Positions 25,233 through 32,439 of a DNA stretch of 64,000 nucleotides are shown here, one piece after another; within the stretch, counting starts at the first letter, position 1; every line of letters starts with the position of its first letter. The notes below the pieces were generated by a model. That model was not told where the DNA came from. It saw only the letters and a list, made by a program, of their open reading frames with translations, and searched no databases. The stretch spans positions 98,611 through 162,610 of the forward strand of contig CAYRIO010000006.1 of assembly GCA_964424355.1 (NCBI GenBank), read 5' to 3'. This DNA is from CAZEHS01 sp964424355 (GTDB lineage Bacteria; Bacillota; Clostridia; Peptostreptococcales; Acidaminobacteraceae). Position numbers and translations under genes: made by a program.

Positions 25233-25929
25233 GTGCCCCAGCTGCAAGGGTGATCGGTTCGTTCCCGGCGAAGAAGGCCGGCTTAAACGATGTGAATGCG
25301 TGGAACGGGAAATTGCCATGGAGCGCTTGAAGAACAGCGGCGTGGGCGAGGATTTCGGCACCAAACGCCTGGATACCTTCGAGGTTGAAGGCCGGTCCAG
25401 GCAGGTGGTTGAGGCTTACAGGCTGGCGGTTCAGTACGTTGAGCGCTTTGATACCATCCGCAAGGAAGATTGCAACTGGCTGGCCATGGTAGGGCAGGTT
25501 GGCAGCGGCAAAACCCATCTGACAATCGGCATTGCCAATGAACTGCTGGCCCGGAACATCGGCGTGGTGTACATGCAGTACCGCGAAGCCATTCCCCGCA
25601 TCAAGCAGGTGATCACCGATGAAACCGAATATTCCCGGGCCATGAACCGCTACAAGAACGCCCAGGTGCTGGTGGTGGACGATCTCTTCAAAGAGGCCGT
25701 GACCCGGTGGAACGGCGAGGTTCGGCTAACAGAATCCGATCTGCGGATTATCTTCGAACTGTTCAACTACCGGTACTTCAAACGGCTGCCGGTGATCATA
25801 TCCAGTGAGTACGGCATCAAGCCCCTGCTGGATCTGGACGAAGGGCTGGGAAGCAGGATTTTTGAGATGTGCAAAGGCAGATTCATAGAATTCCACGGTC
25901 AGGAACTGAACTACAGACTGACCGGTTGA
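25138..25929 (+). CDS. DnaC-like helicase loader (AAA+ ATPase)
   Basis: The 263-residue protein loads the host replicative helicase onto the phage origin. An N-terminal zinc-finger-like CPSCKG...CEC precedes the AAA+ core with Walker A GQVGSGKTH near residue 122, Walker B VLVVDDLFK near 180 and a sensor-type VIISSEYG. The start overlaps the initiator by 95 bp and has AAGGAGGTCC upstream, so the pair is tightly coupled. Confidence 0.85.
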   Translation: MEAMQSMLQRIQSLQNLQASTPASISSDQTAKCPSCKGDRFVPGEEGRLKRCECVEREIAMERLKNSGVGEDFGTKRLDTFEVEGRSRQVVEAYRLAVQYVERFDTIRKEDCNWLAMVGQVGSGKTHLTIGIANELLARNIGVVYMQYREAIPRIKQVITDETEYSRAMNRYKNAQVLVVDDLFKEAVTRWNGEVRLTESDLRIIFELFNYRYFKRLPVIISSEYGIKPLLDLDEGLGSRIFEMCKGRFIEFHGQELNYRLTG

Positions 25930-25943
25930 GGAGGCAGTGCAGC

Positions 25944-26198
25944 ATGATTACAAATAAGCGCATTGAAAGATGCCAGGATATCAAGACCCTGGCGGATTGG
26001 AAAGCCACTAAACGAATGACAATTATTCGGTCCGAAGATTTTATTGCCCAGTGCGAGCTGCGGATAGAACAGGTGCGGTTTGAAAAGACCAATCAGGTCA
26101 CAATGGACGAGTTGTCGGTGTCCCCTAAATCACGTGTGCGGAAAAAAACAGCGGGTTCCAAACTGATTGATGCATCAAATAATCCGGCCAGAACCTGA
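25944..26198 (+). CDS. Small basic phage protein, 84 aa
   Basis: The ATG follows GAGGAGG right after the loader gene. The protein is basic and helical (MITNKRIERCQDIKTLADW) with a Lys/Arg-rich C-terminus (SRVRKKTAGSK). No family is recognised; nucleic-acid binding is possible. Confidence 0.5.
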   Translation: MITNKRIERCQDIKTLADWKATKRMTIIRSEDFIAQCELRIEQVRFEKTNQVTMDELSVSPKSRVRKKTAGSKLIDASNNPART

Positions 26199-26230
26199 AT
26201 AACAGCCTGGCAACATGAGGAGAGTTTTAA

Positions 26231-26500
26231 ATGCGCACAGCACAGAGTACATACAAGACCGGAGCCATTGAAATTTCACAATTGCAAAACCATGATCTGA
26301 AAATAGGCATGAAGGTTGAAATCAAGGAAAGTTTGAGTGACCAAGGGCCAAACGGGAAGAAGCAGCGCTGGATCACTGGCGAAGTGATTTGCATTAACGA
26401 CCGCATTTTCACCTTGAGCACGGAATTCAGGCGGATTGAAAGTTTTCATCTGAGCGATTTGATTGGGACAGGAAAGTTGGAGTTGAGGAGGGTCGGATGA
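26231..26500 (+). CDS. Small phage protein, 89 aa, unknown
   Basis: It starts after GAGGAGAG and appears to be a small beta-rich fold (LKIGMKVEIKE, WITGEVICINDRIFTLS), possibly SH3- or OB-like. It overlaps the next gene by ATGA. Function unknown. Confidence 0.5.
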   Translation: MRTAQSTYKTGAIEISQLQNHDLKIGMKVEIKESLSDQGPNGKKQRWITGEVICINDRIFTLSTEFRRIESFHLSDLIGTGKLELRRVG

Positions 26501-26727
26501 AAAACAAACTTGGTGATTTGAACAATCATCTGTTCGCACAACTAGAAAGATTGAATGACGAGGACCTCAAAGGCGAAGACCTTGCAGAAGAAATTCAGCG
26601 AACGAGAGCGATAACCTATGTGGCATCGCAAATCATCGCAAACGGAAATCTAGTACTTCAGGCCAAGAAGCACATGGACGAATGTCTCAACGCAGATTCT
26701 TCACTTCCCGCGATGCTGGAGGGATAG
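26497..26727 (+). CDS. Small acidic helical phage protein, 76 aa
   Basis: It is coupled by ATGA to the previous gene. Its middle (LNDEDLKGEDLAEEIQRTRAI) resembles a conserved phage early protein encoded near HNH endonucleases, but no function is known. Confidence 0.5.
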   Translation: MKNKLGDLNNHLFAQLERLNDEDLKGEDLAEEIQRTRAITYVASQIIANGNLVLQAKKHMDECLNADSSLPAMLEG

Positions 26728-26728
26728 C

Positions 26729-27346
26729 GTGGATCGGCGGCGCAAGTATTCGCTCGAACAGGCAGATTTCATCAAAGCAAACGCGAAAGGGCTGCCAAAT
26801 CAAATACTGACGGATCTCTTTAACGAGCGATTTGGAACTGATATACCCATGAAGAAAATCAAGGCATTCAAGAAGAACCACTGTCTTTCCAGCGGCCTTG
26901 ACGGTCGATTCTTAAAAGGTTCTGTACCGCCCAACAAAGGGAAAAAAGGTGTTGGAGGCTGGGAACCCACGCAGTTCAAGAAGGGGAATCGGCCCGTCAA
27001 CTATAAGCCGGTAGGCTCTGAAAGAATCGATACATACGGGTACGTGGGTGTTAAAGTCGCAGATCCTAATGTGTGGCAGTTTAAGCACCGCCTGCTCTGG
27101 GAAGAGCACCACGGGCCGGTTCCAATAGGGCACGTTGTGATCTTCGCGGACAGCGACAAACTCAACGTAACAATCGAAAACCTGCTCCTCGTGAGCCGCA
27201 AGCAGCTGGCAATCCTAAACAAGAGAGGGCTGATACAGTCCGATGCAGATTTGACAAGGACCGGGATAATCATAGCAGACGTTATTGCAAAGGCACATTC
27301 GCTTAAAAAATGCCGACGAAGCAGAATCATGGAGGAAGCCCAATGA
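26729..27346 (+). CDS. HNH endonuclease (homing type)
   Basis: The 205-residue protein starts at GTG behind GGAGGG. The N-terminal half is a helix-turn-helix-like DNA-binding region (SLEQADFIKANAKGLPNQIL). The nuclease part has KHRLLWEEHHGPVPIGHVVI and a closing DKLNVTIENLLLVSR, as in the HNH_3 family. The usual Asn after GHVV is replaced (IFADSD), which may lower activity. I see no intron nearby, so it is a free-standing gene. Confidence 0.75.
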   Translation: MDRRRKYSLEQADFIKANAKGLPNQILTDLFNERFGTDIPMKKIKAFKKNHCLSSGLDGRFLKGSVPPNKGKKGVGGWEPTQFKKGNRPVNYKPVGSERIDTYGYVGVKVADPNVWQFKHRLLWEEHHGPVPIGHVVIFADSDKLNVTIENLLLVSRKQLAILNKRGLIQSDADLTRTGIIIADVIAKAHSLKKCRRSRIMEEAQ

Positions 27347-27630
27347 TACACCCACTCAAAATCTGGCCACAGTTCTTTGAGGCCATTATAGAACCAAATC
27401 CGATCCGCAGAAAAACCTGCGAGATCCGCACCAATGACCGGAACTTTCAGTGCGGAGATGTGCTGGAGCTGCGGGAGTACAATCCGAATACTGAGGAATT
27501 TTCCAGCAGGAAAGCCCTGAGGTTGGTAACCCATATCGTTGAGGGCCCGCCCTTCCTTCCGGAAGGCGTGGTGGTCATGAGCCTGGCGGATCCGCAAGAC
27601 ATTGAATCGGAGGGTGCCAAGCATGAATGA
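27343..27630 (+). CDS. DUF3850 (ASCH-like) protein
   Basis: The 95-residue protein has the DUF3850 layout: HPLKIWPQFFEAI, then KTCEIRTNDRNFQCGDVLEL and a terminal VVVMSLADP. These ASCH/PUA-like domains are thought to bind RNA. ATG 27343 overlaps the HNH stop. The exact role in the phage is unknown. Confidence 0.7.
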   Translation: MIHPLKIWPQFFEAIIEPNPIRRKTCEIRTNDRNFQCGDVLELREYNPNTEEFSSRKALRLVTHIVEGPPFLPEGVVVMSLADPQDIESEGAKHE

Positions 27631-27859
27631 TTTTCTAACCCCTCTTGAAAGGGCAAGGAACAATGAAAAAAGGAAGCAGGCCTGCACCGGTCATATGTTC
27701 AAGCGAACCGGGGCCTATGGCCAGCATAGGTGCATCCACTGCGGCTGCACTGCGGATAGCACATTTGTAGCGGGCTATCTCCAGGGGATCAGTCATAGCC
27801 GGGTTAATCCGGTGGCTTCAAATCAGGGCAGGGTGTGGAGAGGGAAGGCATATGGATGA
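27623..27859 (+). CDS. Small phage protein with a zinc-binding motif, 78 aa
   Basis: The central CIHCGC, together with an earlier CTGH, suggests a zinc-binding turn. It starts after GGAGGGTGCC and overlaps both neighbours. Function unknown. Confidence 0.5.
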   Translation: MNDFLTPLERARNNEKRKQACTGHMFKRTGAYGQHRCIHCGCTADSTFVAGYLQGISHSRVNPVASNQGRVWRGKAYG

Positions 27860-28259
27860 TCGATGGAAAGTAAGGGCTTGGGATAAAGTCGAGAAACGGA
27901 TGATGAATGTGTTTTGCATGAATGGCTTGGATACCGCAATCCCATACGCAGGCCTAGTCCATGAGAAAACTCACTGCTTTAAATATTTTGAAGAGATCAT
28001 CTTAATGCAATGCACTGGGCTGAAGGGCGACGACGGAGCGCTGATAATGGAATCGGATATTGTTGAAGCTTGGGATACTCGCTGCGGGGATGATGAAAAG
28101 GTATGGATCCGGATCAAAGTGCATTACCTGAATGGCTGCTTCATGTTTGGAAACTGGAATGCCCATGAATTTATGAACCGGTTCAGAGGCAGGAAAATCA
28201 TAGGAAACATTTACGAGAATCTTGCACTTATGGAGGAAGCCCATGGAATTGAACGATAA
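27852..28259 (+). CDS. YopX family phage protein
   Basis: The 135-residue protein matches the YopX family (PF09643) known from Bacillus phage SPbeta. It begins WKVRAWDKVEKRMMNV and has LMQCTGLKGDDGALIMESDIV followed by a terminal KIIGNIYENLAL. The function of this common phage family is unknown. It overlaps neighbours at both ends in a tightly packed early operon. Confidence 0.75.
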   Translation: MDDRWKVRAWDKVEKRMMNVFCMNGLDTAIPYAGLVHEKTHCFKYFEEIILMQCTGLKGDDGALIMESDIVEAWDTRCGDDEKVWIRIKVHYLNGCFMFGNWNAHEFMNRFRGRKIIGNIYENLALMEEAHGIER

Positions 28260-28839
28260 ACAGGCTCAATATCTTGCGCTCATGAATGAGCTTCATAAGC
28301 ATCTTACAGATTTTGATAGCACCGGTGAAGAAGTTGAGTATATCAGCATAAAGCGGAACCAGGATACTGATGATCTGGTGAGAAAGGTTTGCGAACTTAC
28401 CGGACAGAACTTTGAATCATATCTGCAGGATTTTGCTGAAGGCGGTGAAGCGGATGAGATCGATATTCAAGGGCTATGGGATTCAAACATTGTGAACATG
28501 CTTTTCAATTCAGAACGAGGCTTTTTTATCAAAGAGGAATCCAAAAAGGATAACCTGAGATTTGCAAAAGTGACCGGCGGCGAAGTGTACCCGTTTCTTA
28601 AAGACCTCCGACTCTTCGGACTGGTGGACGGAGATACATTCCGACTTTACGGCTGCCACGTTGATGATGAAAAAGCTTTTTATAAAGGCATTTACGATCT
28701 TGATCAGTCAGACCCTGTAATCGGATTTGAAAGTCTTGAAGAAGTGGAAAATTACTGGGTGAATCAGGGTGGCGACATGATTTTGGTAATTGAGGAATTT
28801 GAGGTTATCGAGGAGGAACAGGATGAAGCAAATGATTGA
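28243..28839 (+). CDS. Acidic phage protein, 198 aa, unknown
   Basis: Very acidic (ends EEFEVIEEEQDEAND) with several Asp/Glu clusters, starting after GGAGGAAG. Strong acidity in small phage proteins is sometimes seen in DNA mimics that block host enzymes; there is no specific evidence for that here. It overlaps the next gene by 17 bp. Confidence 0.5.
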   Translation: MELNDKQAQYLALMNELHKHLTDFDSTGEEVEYISIKRNQDTDDLVRKVCELTGQNFESYLQDFAEGGEADEIDIQGLWDSNIVNMLFNSERGFFIKEESKKDNLRFAKVTGGEVYPFLKDLRLFGLVDGDTFRLYGCHVDDEKAFYKGIYDLDQSDPVIGFESLEEVENYWVNQGGDMILVIEEFEVIEEEQDEAND

Positions 28840-29215
28840 TGCATGCAGAGAGATTGTTAAGTTGGCAAATGAAATCCGGACGAATCAAAATATTCCTTAT
28901 GTTTTGGGAGATTCAATATCAGAACGGTTGTACGCAGTCCGAGGCTTGTTGGAAGCAATACCTTTGAACGATCCACGGAAGAATCCTGAGGCTCGAAACC
29001 CGTGGCGCAAGATTGATGACACGGATGGGTTGGCCGATTGCACTGTATTAATGCGAGAAGCAGATGGATCCTTTGATGTCGGGAATATCGAAGATAGAGA
29101 GGTACGGCTCAGGCCAGGAGCTCATGCTTATCACAAAACAAGCAGACAAGCAAAAGACAATTATTATACTCATTTCATGGTTGTACCAGAGGGATGGAAT
29201 GAAAATGTGGACTAA
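28823..29215 (+). CDS. Phage protein, 130 aa, unknown (DUF551-like tail)
   Basis: The N-terminal half is helical (CREIVKLANEIRTNQ). The C-terminal half has PWRKIDDTDGLADCTVLMRE and YYTHFMVVPEGWNE, which resembles the DUF551-type phage domain ending in a WMPLP-like segment. Starts after GAGGAACAGG. Function unknown. Confidence 0.45.
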   Translation: MKQMIDACREIVKLANEIRTNQNIPYVLGDSISERLYAVRGLLEAIPLNDPRKNPEARNPWRKIDDTDGLADCTVLMREADGSFDVGNIEDREVRLRPGAHAYHKTSRQAKDNYYTHFMVVPEGWNENVD

Positions 29216-29360
29216 GCCATGGATACCACCCAAGCGCCCCGGCGAAGTGGCTGACACAGCCCGGATCAGCAAAGCGGCCAAAGTAAGGCCTGAGGACATC
29301 AAGGTAAAGGCAGAAATCCGGAGGGAAACAGATGGCATACAACTGCGGACAGTGCGCTAA
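29199..29360 (+). CDS. Small basic phage protein, 53 aa
   Basis: It starts inside the end of the preceding gene (MKMWTKPWIPPKRPG) with GAGGG upstream and is rich in Lys and Arg. It overlaps the following Cys-rich gene by 29 bp. Function unknown. Confidence 0.4.
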   Translation: MKMWTKPWIPPKRPGEVADTARISKAAKVRPEDIKVKAEIRRETDGIQLRTVR

Positions 29361-29475
29361 CTGGAGGATGCCTTTGAAAGAGGCGCCATGCGGGGTGTGC
29401 AAGCTGGTAGGCAAAGAGAAGTGCGGAAGTGAGTTTAAGCCGGAGGTGCGGAATGATACAGGGAATAAAGATTGA
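29332..29475 (+). CDS. Small four-cysteine phage protein, 47 aa
   Basis: A 47-codon frame begins after GGAGGGAAACAG. CGQC and CGVC pairs, with one further Cys, fit a small zinc-binding protein. Overlaps the next gene by 23 bp. Function unknown. Confidence 0.45.
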   Translation: MAYNCGQCANWRMPLKEAPCGVCKLVGKEKCGSEFKPEVRNDTGNKD

Positions 29476-29893
29476 TTACAAAAATACGTATATCATGAGC
29501 AGCAGGCCAACCAAGGACTGCCGACATTGTGTGAACGGCCATTATCAAAGTTGCCCCGGTAGCTATGACGAACCGCCATGGGAAGACTTCTCTTGCGACA
29601 AAGAAGATTTGATTCCCGAAGAGTTTTGGGAAGCAGGCGGCATGGATACATGGCCAGAGACATGCGGACACTTTGACCCGCACATGGTAAAAAAGTGCGC
29701 TTGCTGTGGGCAGGAAATGAATGTGCCTGAGTATCTATGTCTATTGCGTGCTGATGGGCGTGACTACGAAGACGCATTTGTTTGCAGCCCAGCGTGTCTT
29801 GTAGTCATAGAGGCAGAAGGATATGAGTGGCACCGACAAGAGGAAGAAGACGAACGGAAGTATATCGAGTCACTGCAGGAGGAAAGGCTATGA
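29453..29893 (+). CDS. Cysteine-rich phage protein, 146 aa
   Basis: About eleven cysteines lie in pairs (CRHC, CACC, CSPAC) with HFDPH, consistent with two or three zinc-binding modules. ATG 29453 has GGAGGTGCGG upstream. It ends in an acidic helix and overlaps SSB by ATGA. Function unknown. Confidence 0.5.
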   Translation: MIQGIKIDYKNTYIMSSRPTKDCRHCVNGHYQSCPGSYDEPPWEDFSCDKEDLIPEEFWEAGGMDTWPETCGHFDPHMVKKCACCGQEMNVPEYLCLLRADGRDYEDAFVCSPACLVVIEAEGYEWHRQEEEDERKYIESLQEERL

Positions 29894-30294
29894 ACAGCGT
29901 GATCATGGTCGGAAGGCTCACCCGTGACCCGGAGCTCCGTTATGTAGCTGGCACCGGAAAACCAGTTTGCACCTTCGCCCTTGCAGTAGACCGGCCACAC
30001 ACCAAAGACAAGACCGATTTCTTCAATGTCGTTGTCTGGAACAAGCCCGGCGAAAATGCCGCAAATTACCTGAAGAAGGGCTGCCTGATAGCAGTAAGAG
30101 GTTATATGGCAACCCGAAATTATGAGGATAAAACGGGGCAGAAGAGATGGGTCACTGAACTGGTGGCCAGCGAGGTGGAATACATAAGCAAGCCCAAGGG
30201 GTCCGACAGCTCATCCGCGCAGTTTACTCCACCAGATGATTTCTCCGCAGATGGCTTCCAGCAGATTGAAGACGATGAAGATATTCCATTTTAG
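29890..30294 (+). CDS. ssb: Single-stranded DNA-binding protein
   Basis: The 134-residue OB-fold protein begins MNSVIMVGRLTRDPELRY and contains TDFFNVVVWNKPGENAANYL, as in bacterial SSB. The acidic tail ends DDEDIPF, the standard tip that recruits replication and repair partners. ATG 29890 is coupled to the upstream gene (ATGA) with AGGAGG before it. It protects single strands during phage replication. Confidence 0.93.
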   Translation: MNSVIMVGRLTRDPELRYVAGTGKPVCTFALAVDRPHTKDKTDFFNVVVWNKPGENAANYLKKGCLIAVRGYMATRNYEDKTGQKRWVTELVASEVEYISKPKGSDSSSAQFTPPDDFSADGFQQIEDDEDIPF

Positions 30295-30306
30295 CCAGGA
30301 GGCTTC

Positions 30307-30477
30307 GTGAAAGTGAAAAAAGAGAACCTGAAAGCCAAGATCATGGAGTTTGTTGAAGTGACCCTGAGCAACCTGGCAGAGGCGGACAAGCTGGACCACT
30401 TTGAAATAAACATCGCTAACCACAACGGCACCCTTCAGATGGATCAGCAGATTAAACACAGAGAAAAAGCATATTAG
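30307..30477 (+). CDS. Small phage protein, 56 aa, unknown
   Basis: GTG start behind CCAGGAGG, 12 bp after the ssb stop. The product is helical and charged (VKVKKENLKAKIMEF). It is the last gene before a terminator-like hairpin. Function unknown. Confidence 0.5.
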   Translation: MKVKKENLKAKIMEFVEVTLSNLAEADKLDHFEINIANHNGTLQMDQQIKHREKAY

Positions 30478-30497
30478 AGTCTACCTGACAAGCAGGA

Positions 30498-30536
30498 GGC
30501 ACTTTCCGGATTACCCGGGAGGTGCCTTTTATTTTT
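30498..30536 (+). terminator. Terminator at the end of the early operon
   Basis: GGCAC pairs with GTGCC across an inner CCGG/CCGG helix and is followed by TTTTATTTTT. It shares its outer stem with the hairpin at 31153, so the two hairpins flank the late-regulator gene. Confidence 0.6.
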
Positions 30537-30563
30537 GGCCGATGGCCGGGAGGATTGAACTGT

Positions 30564-31076
30564 ATGGAGAAAGTGATCATCAATAAGGTTGAGCAGAAGC
30601 TGAGAAGGCACTACAGAAGGGTGCGCCAATTGGAACAGTTTAAGCATAGGCTGACTGTGACCAATGAACGGATCATTGAGACTGAAACCAGTATTCATAA
30701 TTGCAATCATAGGATAGAAAACCCATTGAAGAGTCCTTCGTTTAGCGGCATGCCTCGCAGCGGGGATGCTAAAAGCAGTATTGAGGAAGCACTGATCAAA
30801 GCATTTGAAAAAATGGAACGGGATCTCGGCATGCTTTATCAGCGACAAGCCAGCATCAGATCGATCATTTACCGGATAAGTGATGAAGTAGATGCCATGC
30901 AGATGATTCTGGACGAACTGAAGGAGCCGCACCGGCAGCTCATGGAAATCCGGTTTAAGAATGGGCGAACCCTCCGGGAGTTGGAGGCCATATGCTTGGC
31001 AGACCATGCCGTGATTAACCGAAGAATCAGGAAAATAGTTACCTGGATTGGTGAGGAAATGATTGAAATAGCCTGA
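30564..31076 (+). CDS. ArpU/DUF1492-like late transcription regulator
   Basis: The 170-residue protein has an N-terminal coiled coil and SFSGMPRSGDAKSS, the kind of turn seen in DUF1492 proteins. A C-terminal sigma-70 region-4-like helix-turn-helix follows (FKNGRTLRELEAICLADHAVINRRI). Members are late activators in Firmicutes phages. Its position at the early/late boundary, directly before a repeat-bearing promoter, fits that role. The start has GGGAGG upstream. Confidence 0.75.
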   Translation: MEKVIINKVEQKLRRHYRRVRQLEQFKHRLTVTNERIIETETSIHNCNHRIENPLKSPSFSGMPRSGDAKSSIEEALIKAFEKMERDLGMLYQRQASIRSIIYRISDEVDAMQMILDELKEPHRQLMEIRFKNGRTLRELEAICLADHAVINRRIRKIVTWIGEEMIEIA

Positions 31077-31080
31077 AAAA

Positions 31081-31136
31081 GGGCGACAAAAAGGCGACAA
31101 GAAGGCGAAAAATAACCAGAAAATACGTGGTATGAT
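31081..31136 (+). promoter_or_regulatory. Candidate activated late promoter with three phased repeats
   Basis: GGGCGACAA, AGGCGACAA and AGGCGAAAA start at 31081, 31092 and 31103, exactly 11 bp apart. They end at the -35 position of a TATGAT -10 (31131-31136) that has no good -35. This is the layout expected when an activator replaces the -35 contact. Confidence 0.55.
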
Positions 31137-31152
31137 TGTAGTGTGAATAACT

Positions 31153-31185
31153 GGCACTGGGGAAAACCCCGGTGCCTTTCTATTT
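31153..31185 (+). terminator. Hairpin in the late leader (terminator-like)
   Basis: A 10-bp stem GGCACTGGGG/CCCCGGTGCC with an AAAA loop is followed by a TTTCTATTT tail. It lies about 10 nt after the predicted late start point, so it could end early readthrough or attenuate late transcription. Confidence 0.55.
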
Positions 31186-31203
31186 CCCAAACGAAGGCGA
31201 GGG

Positions 31204-31410
31204 ATGCGGTTGGAGAATTTCTGTTTCAAAGAGAAGGAAACCTGCTCAGCATGCCTGACAGCTGCCAAGCGGGAACTGATGAAGGAAATACGCGAAGAAG
31301 CCGGGTGCAATAAATGCAAACGGCTTTTTCAATTGGTGCGGGATGATCATCCCCTTGTTCACCGGGTGCATGGGAAGCTGAAGCAGGCCCGGGCAAAGAA
31401 GGTGCTCTGA
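31204..31410 (+). CDS. Small phage protein with CxxC, 68 aa
   Basis: The protein has CSAC and CNKC pairs and is otherwise basic and helical. It has a modest GAGGG site. Its stop overlaps the start of the recombinase gene. Function unknown. Confidence 0.45.
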   Translation: MRLENFCFKEKETCSACLTAAKRELMKEIREEAGCNKCKRLFQLVRDDHPLVHRVHGKLKQARAKKVL

Positions 31411-31955
31411 TGAATCTGGTTGAACCGATCAGGGATCCTAATCTCCTGAAAGAGATAGCAAGGTGGCTGAAGCAGGAGAATGAACGGGATTATATGTTCT
31501 TCATAACAGGCACTTGCACTGCTTTACGGGTGAGCGACCTTTTGACTATAAAGACCAAAGAATCGCGTCAGCTGAGCATCAGGATCAGGGAGAGAAAGAC
31601 TCGAAAAAGTAAAATCCTGCCTATCAGTCCCATGCTGAAGCGGGAATTGGACAGCTACGCCCAAGGCAAGCCTCCAGGCGAATATCTTTTTAAGAGCCGC
31701 CAAGGATACAATCAGCCAATCAGTCGGCAAACCGCTTATCGAATCATGCAGAAGATCAGCGTTCAGTTCGGTATCCCGAATCTGGGGTGCCATTCCCTGC
31801 GTAAGACATTTGGCTATCATTTCTACCTTCAAACCAAAGACATATACACACTCATGCAGATTCTGAATCACTCAGACCCCGCTATTACACTGGATTACAT
31901 AGGTGTTACCCAGGATGAAATGGCAGATGCGGTCAAACGGTTCAGAATCTTTTAA
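31410..31955 (+). CDS. Catalytic-domain-only tyrosine recombinase
   Basis: The 181-residue protein contains just the catalytic half of a tyrosine recombinase. The active-site set is complete: R40 (CTALRVSD), H128 and R131 (HSLRKT), H154 (LNHSD) and Tyr163 (LDYIG). It lacks the N-terminal core-binding domain, so it is not the integrase. Such genes recur just upstream of the terminase in Firmicutes phages. A role in resolving multimers or at cos is possible but unproven. Confidence 0.8.
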   Translation: MNLVEPIRDPNLLKEIARWLKQENERDYMFFITGTCTALRVSDLLTIKTKESRQLSIRIRERKTRKSKILPISPMLKRELDSYAQGKPPGEYLFKSRQGYNQPISRQTAYRIMQKISVQFGIPNLGCHSLRKTFGYHFYLQTKDIYTLMQILNHSDPAITLDYIGVTQDEMADAVKRFRIF

Positions 31956-31985
31956 TATGCATCGAGTGGGTCAAAAACGGAAAAG

Positions 31986-32058
31986 GTAACACAGCATTAC
32001 TGCAAGTGGGGTGAAATGTAGAAATGCCAACGGCAAGAGAGGATAATGCGAGTGTTAC
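31986..32058 (+). ncRNA. Candidate structured RNA upstream of the terminase
   Basis: GTAACAC (31986-31992) pairs with GTGTTAC (32052-32058) and GCATTA (31994-31999) with TAATGC (32044-32049). This gives a 13-bp helix with a small internal loop around a 44-nt apical region, which contains a TGCC/GGCA mini-hairpin. It lies in a 484-bp gene-free stretch. No promoter was identified. Confidence 0.35.
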
Positions 32059-32310
32059 AGTCTATGGGTTATGTGACAGTGAGAGAGGGCAAAAAAACAC
32101 ACGTGAATGCGTTGATGTTAGATGGATTGAAAGCAATCTGATATTCGGCGTAAAAACATATTCACTCCAATGTATACCCATATAAAGGGAATGATAATGA
32201 GTGAGAATGTAGTAATAGCAATATGTATACGTCAAATCCGAATCAAAAACAGGCACAAGAAGTCAAATCCGAAGGAAGTATATGGAAGCGCACAAGCCCC
32301 TAAACTTCTA
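32059..32310. other. Gene-free stretch between the recombinase and the packaging site
   Basis: I see no credible gene. The 12-bp direct repeat GTCAAATCCGAA occurs at 32231 and 32262, and GTATAC palindromes at about 32174 and 32225. These may be small-terminase binding sites (cosB-like), by position only. Confidence 0.35.
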
Positions 32311-32400
32311 TGGGTCCCTCCCCGGGGTACACCCCCTGTGCGGGTCTGGCGAGGCCCGGGAATTCGCTCAGTGTGATAAAAATTTTGAGTTCGGATATAA
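32311..32400. other. Candidate cos (packaging) site
   Basis: A GC-rich block with CCCCGGGG and the stretch GGCGAGGCCCGGGAATTCG (32348-32366) lies just before the small terminase. The stretch resembles the 19-nt P2 cohesive end as I recall it (GGCGAGGCGGGGAAAGCAC). A following AAAATTTT and AAGGCTTCC recall the lambda cosB neighbourhood. GpA-type terminases cut at cos. Confidence 0.5.
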
Positions 32401-32439
32401 GGCTTCCCATTTTGTGGGACAAGGAGGTGAGGCAGAAAG

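Noticed and set aside
26729..27346. HNH gene considered as part of a group I intron
   Set aside because: Neighbouring genes are intact and tightly overlapping, leaving no room for intron sequence.
31081..31111. Short repeats considered as a CRISPR fragment
   Set aside because: Units are 9 bp with 2-bp spacing, with no spacers or cas genes; they fit protein-binding repeats.
31410..31955. Considered as a second integrase or an integrated satellite boundary
   Set aside because: No second att pair flanks it and the N-terminal domain is absent; it is in line with the late genes.
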